A DNA stretch of 7,580 nucleotides, taken from contig CARSXK010000036.1 of NCBI GenBank assembly GCA_949065595.1, forward strand, positions 1-7,580. Reading direction: 5' to 3'. The notes beneath the pieces were generated by a model. The model ran no database searches. It was given only the letters and a program-made list of their open reading frames with translations, and was not told the origin of the DNA. Made by a program: the position numbers and the translations under genes. Below, piece after piece: positions 1-6,352 of the stretch (positions are counted from its first letter, which is position 1; the number at the start of each line of letters is the position of its first letter). The stretch comes from UBA5026 sp949065595. Lineage in GTDB: Bacteria > Bacillota_I > Bacilli_A > RF39 > UBA660.

Positions 1-40
1 CTTAAATTTTAAATTACTAAAGATTTTCGTGTCTAAAAAC

Positions 41-69
41 TTGACATAAATCCAACTTCCTATTATTAA
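41..69 (+). promoter_or_regulatory. Possible sigma-A promoter for the recombinase chimera
   Basis: A perfect -35 TTGACA (41-46) is followed after 17 bases by TATTAA (64-69). Transcription would start at about 76, next to the ATG at 77, so the message would be almost leaderless. Such AT-rich DNA produces promoter-like matches by chance, so this is tentative. Confidence 0.3.
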
Positions 70-76
70 AGAGTAT

Positions 77-1462
77 ATGAATTATGAAAGTATTTCTAAA
101 ACTGGAACATTTATTATTAGGATTAGTTATCAAAACGAAGAAAGACAAATTTTAAGAAACTTGACTAGTGTTGATATATTGAGTAATGATGTATTATTTA
201 GTGATAAGTTAGATATATCCCTAAACAAAGTTAAAAATGAAAATCAGTTTACAAAAGAAAAAATAAAACTCTTTTATAGTACAAAAAATTTAGAAGAACT
301 AAATATCACAATAGAAGATAAAAAATTAAAATATGAGAATACTTTTGACTTTAATGATACTTCTACTTGGGTACCTATAATTTCTAATAATATACTCCCT
401 AAAAATATTACTTGTATAGCTTCTAATGTTGAAGAATTGGATCGTACTCATGACATTTACTATGAATTTGAAGTTACAATAAAAGAAAATAGAAGTCATC
501 TTTCTTATTTTTACAATCCTTATCCTACTTCTAATAATGAAAATACCAATATAAAATATAAAACTCAAATTAGAAATAAACATCACTGGAATACATCTAC
601 AATCAAAAAAATATTAAAAGATGAGGTTTATATTGGAAATTTAATTCAGTTTAAAACAACAACAGTAAGCTATAATAATCATACTATTATTTACAATGGA
701 AAAGATAAACAAATTCGAGCCAATGATACTCACGAGCCAACGATTGGTCTTGATTTATGGTACTCTGTTCAAGAAAGATTATCAAAATCTAAAAAAAGTG
801 GTAAAGATGGTAAAGTTCATGTATTAGCTAATAAAGTTTATTGCGAAGAATGTCATAGAGTATTTTGTAAATGTGGGAAAAAAGATGAGAACGGGTTTGC
901 TTATCTCTGTTGTAAAGATAAAGCTACTAAATGGTCTAATTGTGATAATAAGAAGTATTTTAAAGAATCAGACTTACACGATTATGTAATAGATAGAATA
1001 AATATTCTTTTGAAAAGATTTTATAATGAAGAACAGCAATATGAATTAAATGATGAAATGGTAGAAAATGATTTGTTTAAAGATCAGATTAACAATTTAA
1101 ACAAAGAAAAAGAGAATATTAATAAGGAATTGAAAAGCAAAAGTTCTTACTTTCAAGGGTTATATGAAGATTTAAAAAAAGGTTTTTTAGATGAAGAGCA
1201 ATATGTTTCTTTAAGAACAAAATATAAAGATGATTGTAATAAATTAGAACAACGATTAGAAACGATTGAAAATAGTTTATTAGGATTTCAAGCTAAACAA
1301 AATAAATTAAAAGACAAAAATACTTTATTTAAAAAATATAAACAAATTAATGAATTAGATGTTGAGATAGTTAATGATTTTATCGTTCAGATAGTGATTG
1401 GAAAATATAACGAAGAAACTGAACAACGTAAAATTCATATAGTATGGAACTTTGTTGATTAA
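77..1462 (+). pseudogene. Chimeric ORF: surface-protein-like N-terminus fused to C-terminal half of a large serine recombinase
   Basis: The 461-residue frame has two unrelated parts. Residues 165-461 match the C-terminal half of large serine recombinases: the W-N-T-S-T-I...V-Y-I-G-N signature (171-188) from the end of the recombinase domain, a zinc-ribbon-like Cys cluster (C256, C259, C264, C266, C278, C279, C289), a long charged coiled coil (about 328-412) and the usual final strand ending IVWNF. Residues 1-155 lack the resolvase fold: no catalytic Ser motif near the N-terminus and no first half of the recombinase domain. They alternate hydrophobic and polar residues, and the YYEFEVTIKEN stretch (129-138) resembles repeat domains of bacterial surface adhesins; that identity is weak. 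An in-frame stop at 47-49 precedes the ATG, and only a weak ribosome site (AAAGAG) is present. The product should be unable to cut DNA. I infer a deletion or recombination join that kept frame; an assembly chimera is the alternative. Confidence 0.6.
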
Positions 1463-1481
1463 AATAATAATAGAAGAAATA

Positions 1482-1550
1482 TCAATATGTAGCAGTTGGA
1501 CCAATTGGTATTACGAAATCTAAAGTATATTGTGCAGGATTTTGATTCAT
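1482..1550 (-). pseudogene. Truncated collagen-like gene (5' end only), interrupted at element junction
   Basis: On the minus strand an ATG at 1550 follows a strong AGGAGG (1558-1563) at 7-base spacing. It starts a 22-codon frame beginning MNQNPAQYTLDFVIP, then IGPT, then ATY and a TGA stop. The first part closely matches the start of the next gene upstream (MKQNPDEYILDFVIP, then AGATGPQG), so this is the beginning of a third Gly-X-Y protein. The repeats stop after a single GPT, exactly where the recombinase-side DNA begins. The start of this gene is therefore the chromosomal flank of an insertion, and the rest should lie beyond the far end of the element. It lies 39 bases after the preceding gene and in the same frame. 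Alternatively it could be the remnant of a simple deletion. Confidence 0.65.
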
Positions 1551-1557
1551 AGATATT

Positions 1558-1563
1558 CCTCCT
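1558..1563 (-). promoter_or_regulatory. Ribosome binding site of the truncated collagen-like gene
   Basis: AGGAGG on the minus strand, 7 bases before the ATG at 1550. A full-strength site shows that the 22-codon remnant is the genuine start of a gene and not a chance frame. Confidence 0.7.
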
Positions 1564-1589
1564 TTATTGTTCGACCAATTGGATTATCA

Positions 1590-1859
1590 TTATCGAATGG
1601 TGACACTTGGTTGGGAACCGGGTGCACCTGCTGTTACTGTTCCAATTGAAATAGTTGGCGTAGCTCCTGTAGGCCCTGTGGGTCCTATAGGGCCAGTCGC
1701 TCCTGATAATCCTTGAGGTCCAATAGCGCCTGCAACACCAGTTGCTCCTGTAGGTCCAGTCGCACCCGTAGGCCCAGTGGCTCCAGATAGTCCTTGTGGA
1801 CCAGTCGCTCCTGCTGGTATGACAAAGTCTAAAATATACTCGTCAGGATTTTGTTTCAT
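1590..1859 (-). CDS. Short collagen-like (Gly-X-Y) protein, second of cluster
   Basis: An 89-residue protein with three parts. Residues 1-16 form a leader ending LDFVIPA; residues 17-67 are 17 uninterrupted Gly-X-Y triplets rich in GAT and GPT; residues 68-89 form a tail, TPTISIGTVTAGAPG and QPSVTIR. Within the triplets, GPQGLSGATGP occurs twice, 27 residues apart, a sign of internal duplication. Leader and tail are modules familiar from Firmicute collagen-like surface and exosporium proteins, where LDFVIP-x-GATG introduces a repeat block and TPTI-IGTV marks its end. No signal peptide or membrane segment is visible. The start is set by AAAGGGGG (1867-1874, minus strand). It lies 29 bases after the first cluster gene and is probably co-transcribed with it. 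The role is unknown; a structural coat or surface filament is the family expectation. TAA is followed in frame by TGA and TAA. Confidence 0.85.
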   Translation of the reverse strand: MKQNPDEYILDFVIPAGATGPQGLSGATGPTGATGPTGATGVAGAIGPQGLSGATGPIGPTGPTGATPTISIGTVTAGAPGSQPSVTIR

Positions 1860-1888
1860 TTTAATACCCCCTTTCTTTTGTTTGTAAA

Positions 1889-2164
1889 CTATACTTTCTT
1901 GATTGTTACCGTTGGTTGTGTCCCAGGAACCCCCGTTTCCACAGAACCAATGGCAATAATAGGAGTTTTACCAATTGGGCCAGTAGGCCCAGTTGCCCCG
2001 TTTTCTCCAGGAATTCCTTGAGGCCCTTGAGGCCCAGTAGGTCCAGTTGGTCCTACTTTGTCAAAAATATCTTGGGATCCTGTTGGCACAACTTGAATAA
2101 TACAGTCTGGTTTACAATGTTGATCGTGCTCTATTTTCTTTAAAGCTTTCTCATATGTATTCAT
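1889..2164 (-). CDS. Short collagen-like (Gly-X-Y) protein, first of cluster
   Basis: A 91-residue protein. Residues 1-37 form a charged N-terminal region with two cysteines (C17 and C21, HCKPDC) that could form a disulfide or bind metal. Residues 38-67 are ten Gly-X-Y triplets (GPT, GPQ, GIP, GEN, GAT and others). Residues 68-91 are a tail, TPIIAIGSVETGVPG and QPTVTIKKV, homologous to the tail of the next gene. Unlike its neighbour it lacks the LDFVIP leader, so the N-terminal part was probably acquired separately and may act as a cap or anchor. No signal peptide is seen. The start is supported by AGGAGG (2169-2174, minus strand). It is the first gene after a minus-strand promoter (2242-2271) and heads the three-gene cluster. 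The cluster is relatively GC-rich because of Gly, Pro, Ala and Thr codons. Function is unknown beyond forming a short triple helix. Confidence 0.85.
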   Translation of the reverse strand: MNTYEKALKKIEHDQHCKPDCIIQVVPTGSQDIFDKVGPTGPTGPQGPQGIPGENGATGPTGPIGKTPIIAIGSVETGVPGTQPTVTIKKV

Positions 2165-2241
2165 ATAACCTCCTCACTTTATTTTATGAAAATTGAAAAA
2201 AGTAGAAAGGATATGTGTTTAGATAAGGATAAATTAAAGAA

Positions 2242-2271
2242 AATATATTTGTTTATATCTGTTTGTGCCAA
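2242..2271 (-). promoter_or_regulatory. Promoter of the collagen-like cluster
   Basis: On the minus strand TTGGCA (2266-2271) and TATATT (2242-2247) are separated by 18 bases, a good sigma-A match. It leaves a leader of about 70 bases before the ATG at 2164. It sits divergent to, and about 30 bases from, the nfo promoter. Confidence 0.5.
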
Positions 2272-2301
2272 AGAAAGTTGTAATAAAAAAGGGTAAGTAT
2301 C

Positions 2302-2330
2302 TTGTATAAATAAGTTTTTTCTTCTATAAT
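2302..2330 (+). promoter_or_regulatory. Promoter of nfo
   Basis: A consensus -10 TATAAT (2325-2330) lies 17 bases after a partial -35 TTGTAT (2302-2307). The leader would be short (about 14 bases) and contain the ribosome site AAGGTGGGAG (2337-2346). The weak -35 suggests modest or assisted expression. Confidence 0.6.
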
Positions 2331-2350
2331 AAAGATAAGGTGGGAGTTAT

Positions 2351-3262
2351 ATGAAGGATTTGATTATCGGTGCGCATGTATCTTTTAATAAAGAAGAACA
2401 ATTATTAGGTAGTGTATTAGAGGCACTTGGATATGGAGCTAATACTTTTATGTTTTATACAGGAGCTCCTCAAAATACCAATAGATCCAGTATTGATTTG
2501 GAATTAACACAACTTGCACATCAAATGATGCAAGAAAAGGGAATTGATGTGAATCATGTCATTGTGCATGCTCCTTATATTATCAATTTGGCCAATAATG
2601 GGGCTAATTATGATTTTGCGATCCAATTTTTAAAACAAGAAATCAAGCGAGTAGAATTGCTTGGAATTACTAAACTAGTATTACATCCAGGGTCTCATGT
2701 AGGTCTTGGGGTAGAGGAAGGACTAAACAATATTATTTTTGCTCTCAATCAAGTTATTGAAAAGGATACCAAAGTTACCATTTGTTTGGAAACTATGGCT
2801 GGAAAGGGAAGTGAATGTGGTCGTACATTTGAGGAAATAAAAACCATTTTGGACGGAATGAAATATCCAGAAAAGGTAATGGTTTGTTTGGATACCTGTC
2901 ATATCAATGATGCTGGGTACTCTGTTGCTACTTTTGATAGAACATTAGAGCAATTCAATCAAATAATAGGGATTGAAAAATTAGCATGTCTTCATATCAA
3001 TGATAGTAAAAATGAACTTGGTAGCCATAAAGATCGCCATGAAAACCTTGGATATGGTACAATTGGCTTTGAAAATTTATTACATGTGATTTATCATGAT
3101 CAATTAAAAAATATTCCAAAAATATTAGAAACCCCATATGTAAGCGCGGAAGATGCCAGCACAAAAAGAGCGTATCCTCCTTATCGCTTTGAAATAGAAA
3201 TGATTCAAAATCAAACATTTGATCCAGATTTAATAGAAAAGATACGCAATTTCTATAAATAA
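2351..3262 (+). CDS. nfo: Endonuclease IV (AP endonuclease, base excision repair)
   Basis: A 303-residue TIM-barrel zinc enzyme that nicks DNA 5' of abasic sites and removes blocked 3' ends in base excision repair, acting in the cytoplasm on the nucleoid. The nine tri-zinc ligands of E. coli Nfo are all present at matching spacing: H73 (VHAPY), H112 (LHPGSH), E147 (CLETMAGKG), D181 and H184 (LDTCHINDAGY), H215 (LHINDSK), D228 and H230 (KDRHENLGYG) and E260 (ILETP). Length is typical of the Gram-positive form. The ATG is fixed by a good ribosome site and the conserved IGAHVS start. It has its own promoter and is convergent with the DUF2624-like gene, overlapping by 10 bases. In Bacillus the nfo homologue yqfS is also next to a DUF2624 gene, which supports both calls. 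Confidence 0.97.
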   Translation: MKDLIIGAHVSFNKEEQLLGSVLEALGYGANTFMFYTGAPQNTNRSSIDLELTQLAHQMMQEKGIDVNHVIVHAPYIINLANNGANYDFAIQFLKQEIKRVELLGITKLVLHPGSHVGLGVEEGLNNIIFALNQVIEKDTKVTICLETMAGKGSECGRTFEEIKTILDGMKYPEKVMVCLDTCHINDAGYSVATFDRTLEQFNQIIGIEKLACLHINDSKNELGSHKDRHENLGYGTIGFENLLHVIYHDQLKNIPKILETPYVSAEDASTKRAYPPYRFEIEMIQNQTFDPDLIEKIRNFYK

Positions 3263-3516
3263 CGTTTATATTTTTCTAAATAGAAGTAGAGTAATTCCTC
3301 TGCTTTTTTATATGTATCTTCTCTTAAATGTAATTTAGCGTCTTTTAAAACTTCTTCTTTGGAACCAAAAACGACATTTTCCCATCTTGTTTGAATGATA
3401 TGATATAAATAGTGTGCTTCCTCATCTGTTAAAAAAACCCCATTTTGTTCAGCAAAGCACTTTACATCTTCCATTTTTAAATTTTCTACATATTTGCGAA
3501 TGAATCTTTCAATCAT
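3253..3516 (-). CDS. DUF2624-like (YqfT-type) protein, unknown function
   Basis: An 87-residue, highly charged, predicted all-helical protein starting MIERFIRKYVENLKMEDV. A central segment (about 24-50: ADQ-type loop, then FLTDEEAHYLYHIIQTRWENVV) and a Lys/Glu-rich C-terminal helix (KKAEELLYFYLEKYKRYL) follow. This pattern, the length and the position beside nfo match my memory of Bacillus YqfT (DUF2624), whose role is unknown; a profile search would settle it. No membrane segment or signal peptide is visible. The start is supported by AAGAGGTG (3521-3528, minus strand). Its last ten bases overlap the nfo 3' end in antisense. In Bacillus the pair is, as I recall, co-directional, so the convergent arrangement here would be a local rearrangement. 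The 3' third also encodes, on the other strand, the likely nfo terminator. Confidence 0.65.
   Translation of the reverse strand: MIERFIRKYVENLKMEDVKCFAEQNGVFLTDEEAHYLYHIIQTRWENVVFGSKEEVLKDAKLHLREDTYKKAEELLYFYLEKYKRYL
3284..3309 (+). terminator. Rho-independent terminator of nfo, inside the convergent gene
   Basis: AAGTAGAG (3284-3291) and CTCTGCTT (3298-3305) pair with one G-U wobble around the loop TAATTC and run into six T (3304-3309). It lies 21 bases after the nfo stop, wholly within the antisense coding sequence of the DUF2624-like gene. Confidence 0.5.
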
Positions 3517-3599
3517 AAAACACCTCTTAATTTAATATATGTATAAAATTTAGAATAATGTAGTATGGTTTCCATAAAATAAAATCAAGAGGTGATGTT
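3517..3599. promoter_or_regulatory. Divergent intergenic region between the DUF2624-like gene and sod
   Basis: This 83-base gap must hold the start signals for both genes. Clear ribosome sites stand at each end in mirror image (AAGAGGTG, 3521-3528 minus; AAGAGGTGA, 3587-3595 plus). A short perfect dyad TATGG-TTT-CCATA lies at 3564-3576. The best -10 candidates (TAGAAT at 3551, TAAAAT at 3575) lack convincing -35 partners, so I cannot name either promoter. Confidence 0.4.
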
Positions 3600-4220
3600 A
3601 TGTATCAAGAAATGAAGCTTCCATATGCATATGATGCTTTGGAACCTTTTATCGATACCAAAACAGTTGGATTACATTATGAAAAACATTATCGTAATTA
3701 TTTGAATAAATTAAATCAATTGTTACAAAAGAATCATTATAAAAATGAATATTCCAAAGAAGAATTGGTCATTCATTTGGATATGTTTCCATTACAGGAT
3801 CGTGATGATATTTTGTACAATTTAGGTGGTGTTTTAAATCATGAACTTTATTTTTCAAATGTCAGTCCCAAGGAAAACAATCGACCAGTAAAATCAATTT
3901 TAAAACAAATCAATGCACAATATGGGAATTATGAAAATTTTAAAAAGGAATTTTTAAAAACAGCATCTTATTTGGTGGGATCTGGCTATACTTTTCTTGT
4001 TCTAAATGAGAAAAAAGAACTAGAGATTATCAATTTAAGCAATCAAGAAACACCCTATACCTATGGGTTAATTCCCTTAATTGCGCTCGATTTATGGGAA
4101 CATGCATATTACCTAAATTATCAAAATGAAAGAAATCGATATATAGAAAATTTTTTTGAGATTATAGACTTTGAACAAATCAATCAAACATATGAAAAAG
4201 CATTCGCCCAAAAATCGTAA
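3600..4220 (+). CDS. Fe/Mn-family superoxide dismutase, divergent
   Basis: A 206-residue cytoplasmic enzyme expected to convert superoxide to hydrogen peroxide and oxygen. The N-terminal helical hairpin begins LPYAYDALEPFID. The four metal ligands are H26 (GLHYEKHY), H81 (LNHELYF), D164 and H168 (ALDLWEHAYY). H30 and Y34 of the substrate gateway are kept. G77 with Q149 (SNQETPY) follows the manganese-type pattern, not the iron-type Gln at 77, so Mn or cambialistic use is likely. Several aromatic positions differ from E. coli SodA: the residue after HELY is F85 instead of Trp, and the GSG-W-A-W motif is GSGYTF (127-132). The Q149 to D164 loop is about six residues shorter than in E. coli. The ATG follows AAGAGGTGA. 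The 3' end overlaps the PBP gene. It is a true SOD by its ligands, but activity is not guaranteed. Confidence 0.88.
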   Translation: MYQEMKLPYAYDALEPFIDTKTVGLHYEKHYRNYLNKLNQLLQKNHYKNEYSKEELVIHLDMFPLQDRDDILYNLGGVLNHELYFSNVSPKENNRPVKSILKQINAQYGNYENFKKEFLKTASYLVGSGYTFLVLNEKKELEIINLSNQETPYTYGLIPLIALDLWEHAYYLNYQNERNRYIENFFEIIDFEQINQTYEKAFAQKS

Positions 4221-6276
4221 TATCCGTTATCATTTTTCTAAAAAATATCAAGATATCAAAGTAATAGTCGAAAAAAGAATGAATATATTAATTGGAATTG
4301 TTACAGTACTTGGCTTTATTTTGCTAGCTGGTTTATTTCGTATCCAAGTTTTTCAGCATCATATTTATACTGTAAAGTTAGAGCAATTAAGCCGCAAAAT
4401 AGTAGAAGGCGCTACCGCACCACGGGGCCGTATTTATGATAGAAATCATCAATTGTTGGTGGACAATCAACCAACAAAAGTGATTTTTTATAAAAAACAA
4501 TCTGGTGTTTCTACCAAAGAAGAAATTGAACTTGCTTATCAAGTTGCCAGTATGATAGAATTACCAACTCATAAATTAACCAATAAGAATTTACGTATAT
4601 TTTGGGTAAAACAGCATCCCAATGAAGCAAAAGCAAAAATTACAGAAGCAGAGTGGAAATCTTTAGAGGAACGAAAATTAACAGCAACCGAAATAGAAAC
4701 ATATAAAGTCAACCGGGTAACAGAAGAGGAATTGGCAAAATATCAAACTCGGGATTTGCAAGCTGCGTATATTTATACGTTAATGAATAAAGGATATTCT
4801 TATTCAGAAAAAGTCATTAAGAATGAAAATGTAACAGATGAAGAGTATGCATTGATTGCAAGCAATGTAGATTTTCTAAAAGGTTTTGATACGAAATTGG
4901 ATTGGGATAGGTCTTATCTTTATGGTGATACATTTCGTACTATATTAGGAAGTGTTTCTTCTAGTGAAAGTGGAATTCCTGCAGAACTCAAAGATTATTA
5001 TGTCAGTAAGGGGTATCAATTAGATGATCGTGTAGGGATTAGTTATTTAGAATATCAATATGATGATTATTTAAAAGGAACCAAGGATAAATATGAAATA
5101 GGACTAGATGGTAGTAAGAAATTGGTAGAAGAGGGAAGTCGTGGTAACGATTTGATTTTAACAATTGATATTGAATTACAAAAACAAATTGAGCAAATTA
5201 TAGCCGAGGAAATCATCAAAGCGAAAAAAGAACCCAATACAGAGTATTACAATCATTCCTTTGTGATTGTATCTGATCCCAATACAGGTGAAATTTTAGC
5301 AATGGCTGGGAAACAGGTTGTTTTGAAAAATGGAGAATATGTTGTTTATGATTATGCTCCTGGGATTATTACTTCTCCTGTTGTAGTTGGTTCAGTTATT
5401 AAAGGCGCTTCCCAATTAGTAGGATACAATACAGGTGCTTTACAGATGGGAGAAAAAAGATATGATACTTGTGTTAAATTGCGCGGAGCACCTACAAAGT
5501 GTTCTTGGAAACCACTTGGATATTTAGATGATATTACAGCGTTGAAATACTCTTCCAATACTTATCAGTTTTATACAGCGATGAAAGTAGCGGGTGCCTC
5601 TTATTATTATGATATGCCTTTTCAAGCCAGCCCAGATGCGTTTGCATTATATCGTAATACCTTCGCTCAATTTGGGCTAGGAGTCAAAACGGAAATTGAT
5701 TTACCGCTCGAAAGTCTTGGGTATAAAGGAAAAAGTGAGGTAGGAGGGTTACTTTTAGATTTTGCGATTGGACAGTATGATACTTATACACCAATTCAAT
5801 TGTCTCAATATGGAGTTACCATTGCGAGTGGTGGAAAACGACTGCAACCATATTTGGTAAAACAAGTTTATGATGCCAAAGCAGAGCCACTCACCCAATT
5901 GTTATATGAAAAGCAACCTAATGTTTTGAATACCATAGAAACACAGCCAGAGTATTTAGAACGAGTAAAAATGGGTTTTGTGGAAGTAATGAAATATGGT
6001 GGGACAGGATCTGGGTATATGAATTTAGACTATTATCCTGCTGGAAAAACAGGAACTAGTCAAAGCTTTATTGATACCGACGGAGATGGAATCATTGATA
6101 AGGAAACCATTACAAATACTTTTGTTGGGTATGCACCTGCCAATCAACCCAAAGTAGTATTTACAGTCATATCACCTAATGTTTATCATTATGACAATGG
6201 AAGTGACTACCAATCTTACGTTAACCGCAAAATTAGTAAACGTGTCAGTGATGCTTATTTTGCACTCTATCCATAA
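4192..6276 (+). CDS. Class B penicillin-binding protein (D,D-transpeptidase, PBP2b-like)
   Basis: A 694-residue membrane-anchored enzyme that cross-links peptidoglycan outside the cell. A basic cytoplasmic tail (1-30) precedes one membrane segment (31-49). The dimerisation/pedestal domain begins at APRGRIYDRN (76-85) and runs to about 310. The transpeptidase domain (about 315-690) has SVIK (401-404, nucleophile S401), SSN (454-456) and KTGT (619-622). GSVIK, ALKYSSNTY and IDLP recall S. pneumoniae PBP2b, so an elongation-type role is likely. C427 and C437 lie close together outside the membrane and could pair. An Asp-rich loop (628-638) follows KTGT. I chose the ATG at 4192; a TTG at 4171 in frame would add seven residues. 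It overlaps sod by 29 bases without a clear ribosome site, suggesting translational coupling. No terminator is obvious after it. Confidence 0.93.
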   Translation: MKKHSPKNRNIRYHFSKKYQDIKVIVEKRMNILIGIVTVLGFILLAGLFRIQVFQHHIYTVKLEQLSRKIVEGATAPRGRIYDRNHQLLVDNQPTKVIFYKKQSGVSTKEEIELAYQVASMIELPTHKLTNKNLRIFWVKQHPNEAKAKITEAEWKSLEERKLTATEIETYKVNRVTEEELAKYQTRDLQAAYIYTLMNKGYSYSEKVIKNENVTDEEYALIASNVDFLKGFDTKLDWDRSYLYGDTFRTILGSVSSSESGIPAELKDYYVSKGYQLDDRVGISYLEYQYDDYLKGTKDKYEIGLDGSKKLVEEGSRGNDLILTIDIELQKQIEQIIAEEIIKAKKEPNTEYYNHSFVIVSDPNTGEILAMAGKQVVLKNGEYVVYDYAPGIITSPVVVGSVIKGASQLVGYNTGALQMGEKRYDTCVKLRGAPTKCSWKPLGYLDDITALKYSSNTYQFYTAMKVAGASYYYDMPFQASPDAFALYRNTFAQFGLGVKTEIDLPLESLGYKGKSEVGGLLLDFAIGQYDTYTPIQLSQYGVTIASGGKRLQPYLVKQVYDAKAEPLTQLLYEKQPNVLNTIETQPEYLERVKMGFVEVMKYGGTGSGYMNLDYYPAGKTGTSQSFIDTDGDGIIDKETITNTFVGYAPANQPKVVFTVISPNVYHYDNGSDYQSYVNRKISKRVSDAYFALYP

Positions 6277-6291
6277 ATTATCAAAAAAAGA

Positions 6292-6319
6292 TTGAAAAAT
6301 GTAATATATTTGTTATAAT
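6292..6319 (+). promoter_or_regulatory. rpmG: Strong extended -10 promoter of the rpmG-efp unit
   Basis: TTGAAA (6292-6297), 16 bases, then perfect TATAAT (6314-6319) preceded by TGT (extended -10, 6311-6313). The predicted start near 6326 gives a leader of under 30 bases carrying the ribosome site AAAGGAGGAG (6337-6346). Confidence 0.8.
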
Positions 6320-6352
6320 ATAAATAACGCTTTTAAAAAGGAGGAGTTTTCT

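Larger units (their letters stand above)
1..1495. mobile_element. Probable end of an integrated, decayed element (large serine recombinase type)
   Basis: Seen: a recombinase C-terminal coding region ends about 20 bases before the point where a collagen-like gene on the opposite strand loses its homology to its tandem neighbours. Known: large serine recombinases of transposons and phages (TndX, TnpX and phage integrase types) often lie at one end of their element, close to the attachment site. Inference: bases 1 to about 1495 are element DNA inserted into the third collagen-like gene. The exact junction cannot be fixed because the two-base crossover core of such enzymes is not recognisable by eye; it should fall between about 1485 and 1502. 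The left end lies outside the window. The region is visibly more AT-rich than the rest. Confidence 0.4.

Noticed and set aside
326..586. Minus-strand frame of 86 residues
   Set aside because: It is antisense to the chimeric ORF, has low-complexity Ile/Phe/Arg composition and no ribosome site.
1916..2143. Plus-strand frame of 75 residues
   Set aside because: It is the complement of Gly-X-Y coding DNA; the Arg/Ser/Pro-rich sequence is a mirror of the repeats, and the start lacks a ribosome site.
1590..2164. CRISPR array or simple tandem DNA repeat
   Set aside because: The periodicity comes from nine-base multiples of Gly-X-Y codons in two clear genes; there are no uniform spacers.
2997..3218. 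Minus-strand frame of 73 residues within nfo
   Set aside because: It is antisense to conserved Nfo metal-binding motifs, with no start signal.
3550..3564. PerR-type operator upstream of sod
   Set aside because: The left half resembles TTATAAT, but the right half matches at only about two of seven positions.
4171..4191. TTG start for the PBP at 4171
   Set aside because: There is no ribosome site before it, and an in-frame ATG seven codons later fits the usual short basic tail better.
5352..5558. Minus-strand frame of 68 residues within the PBP gene
   Set aside because: It is antisense to the catalytic SVIK and SSN region and shows no family resemblance.
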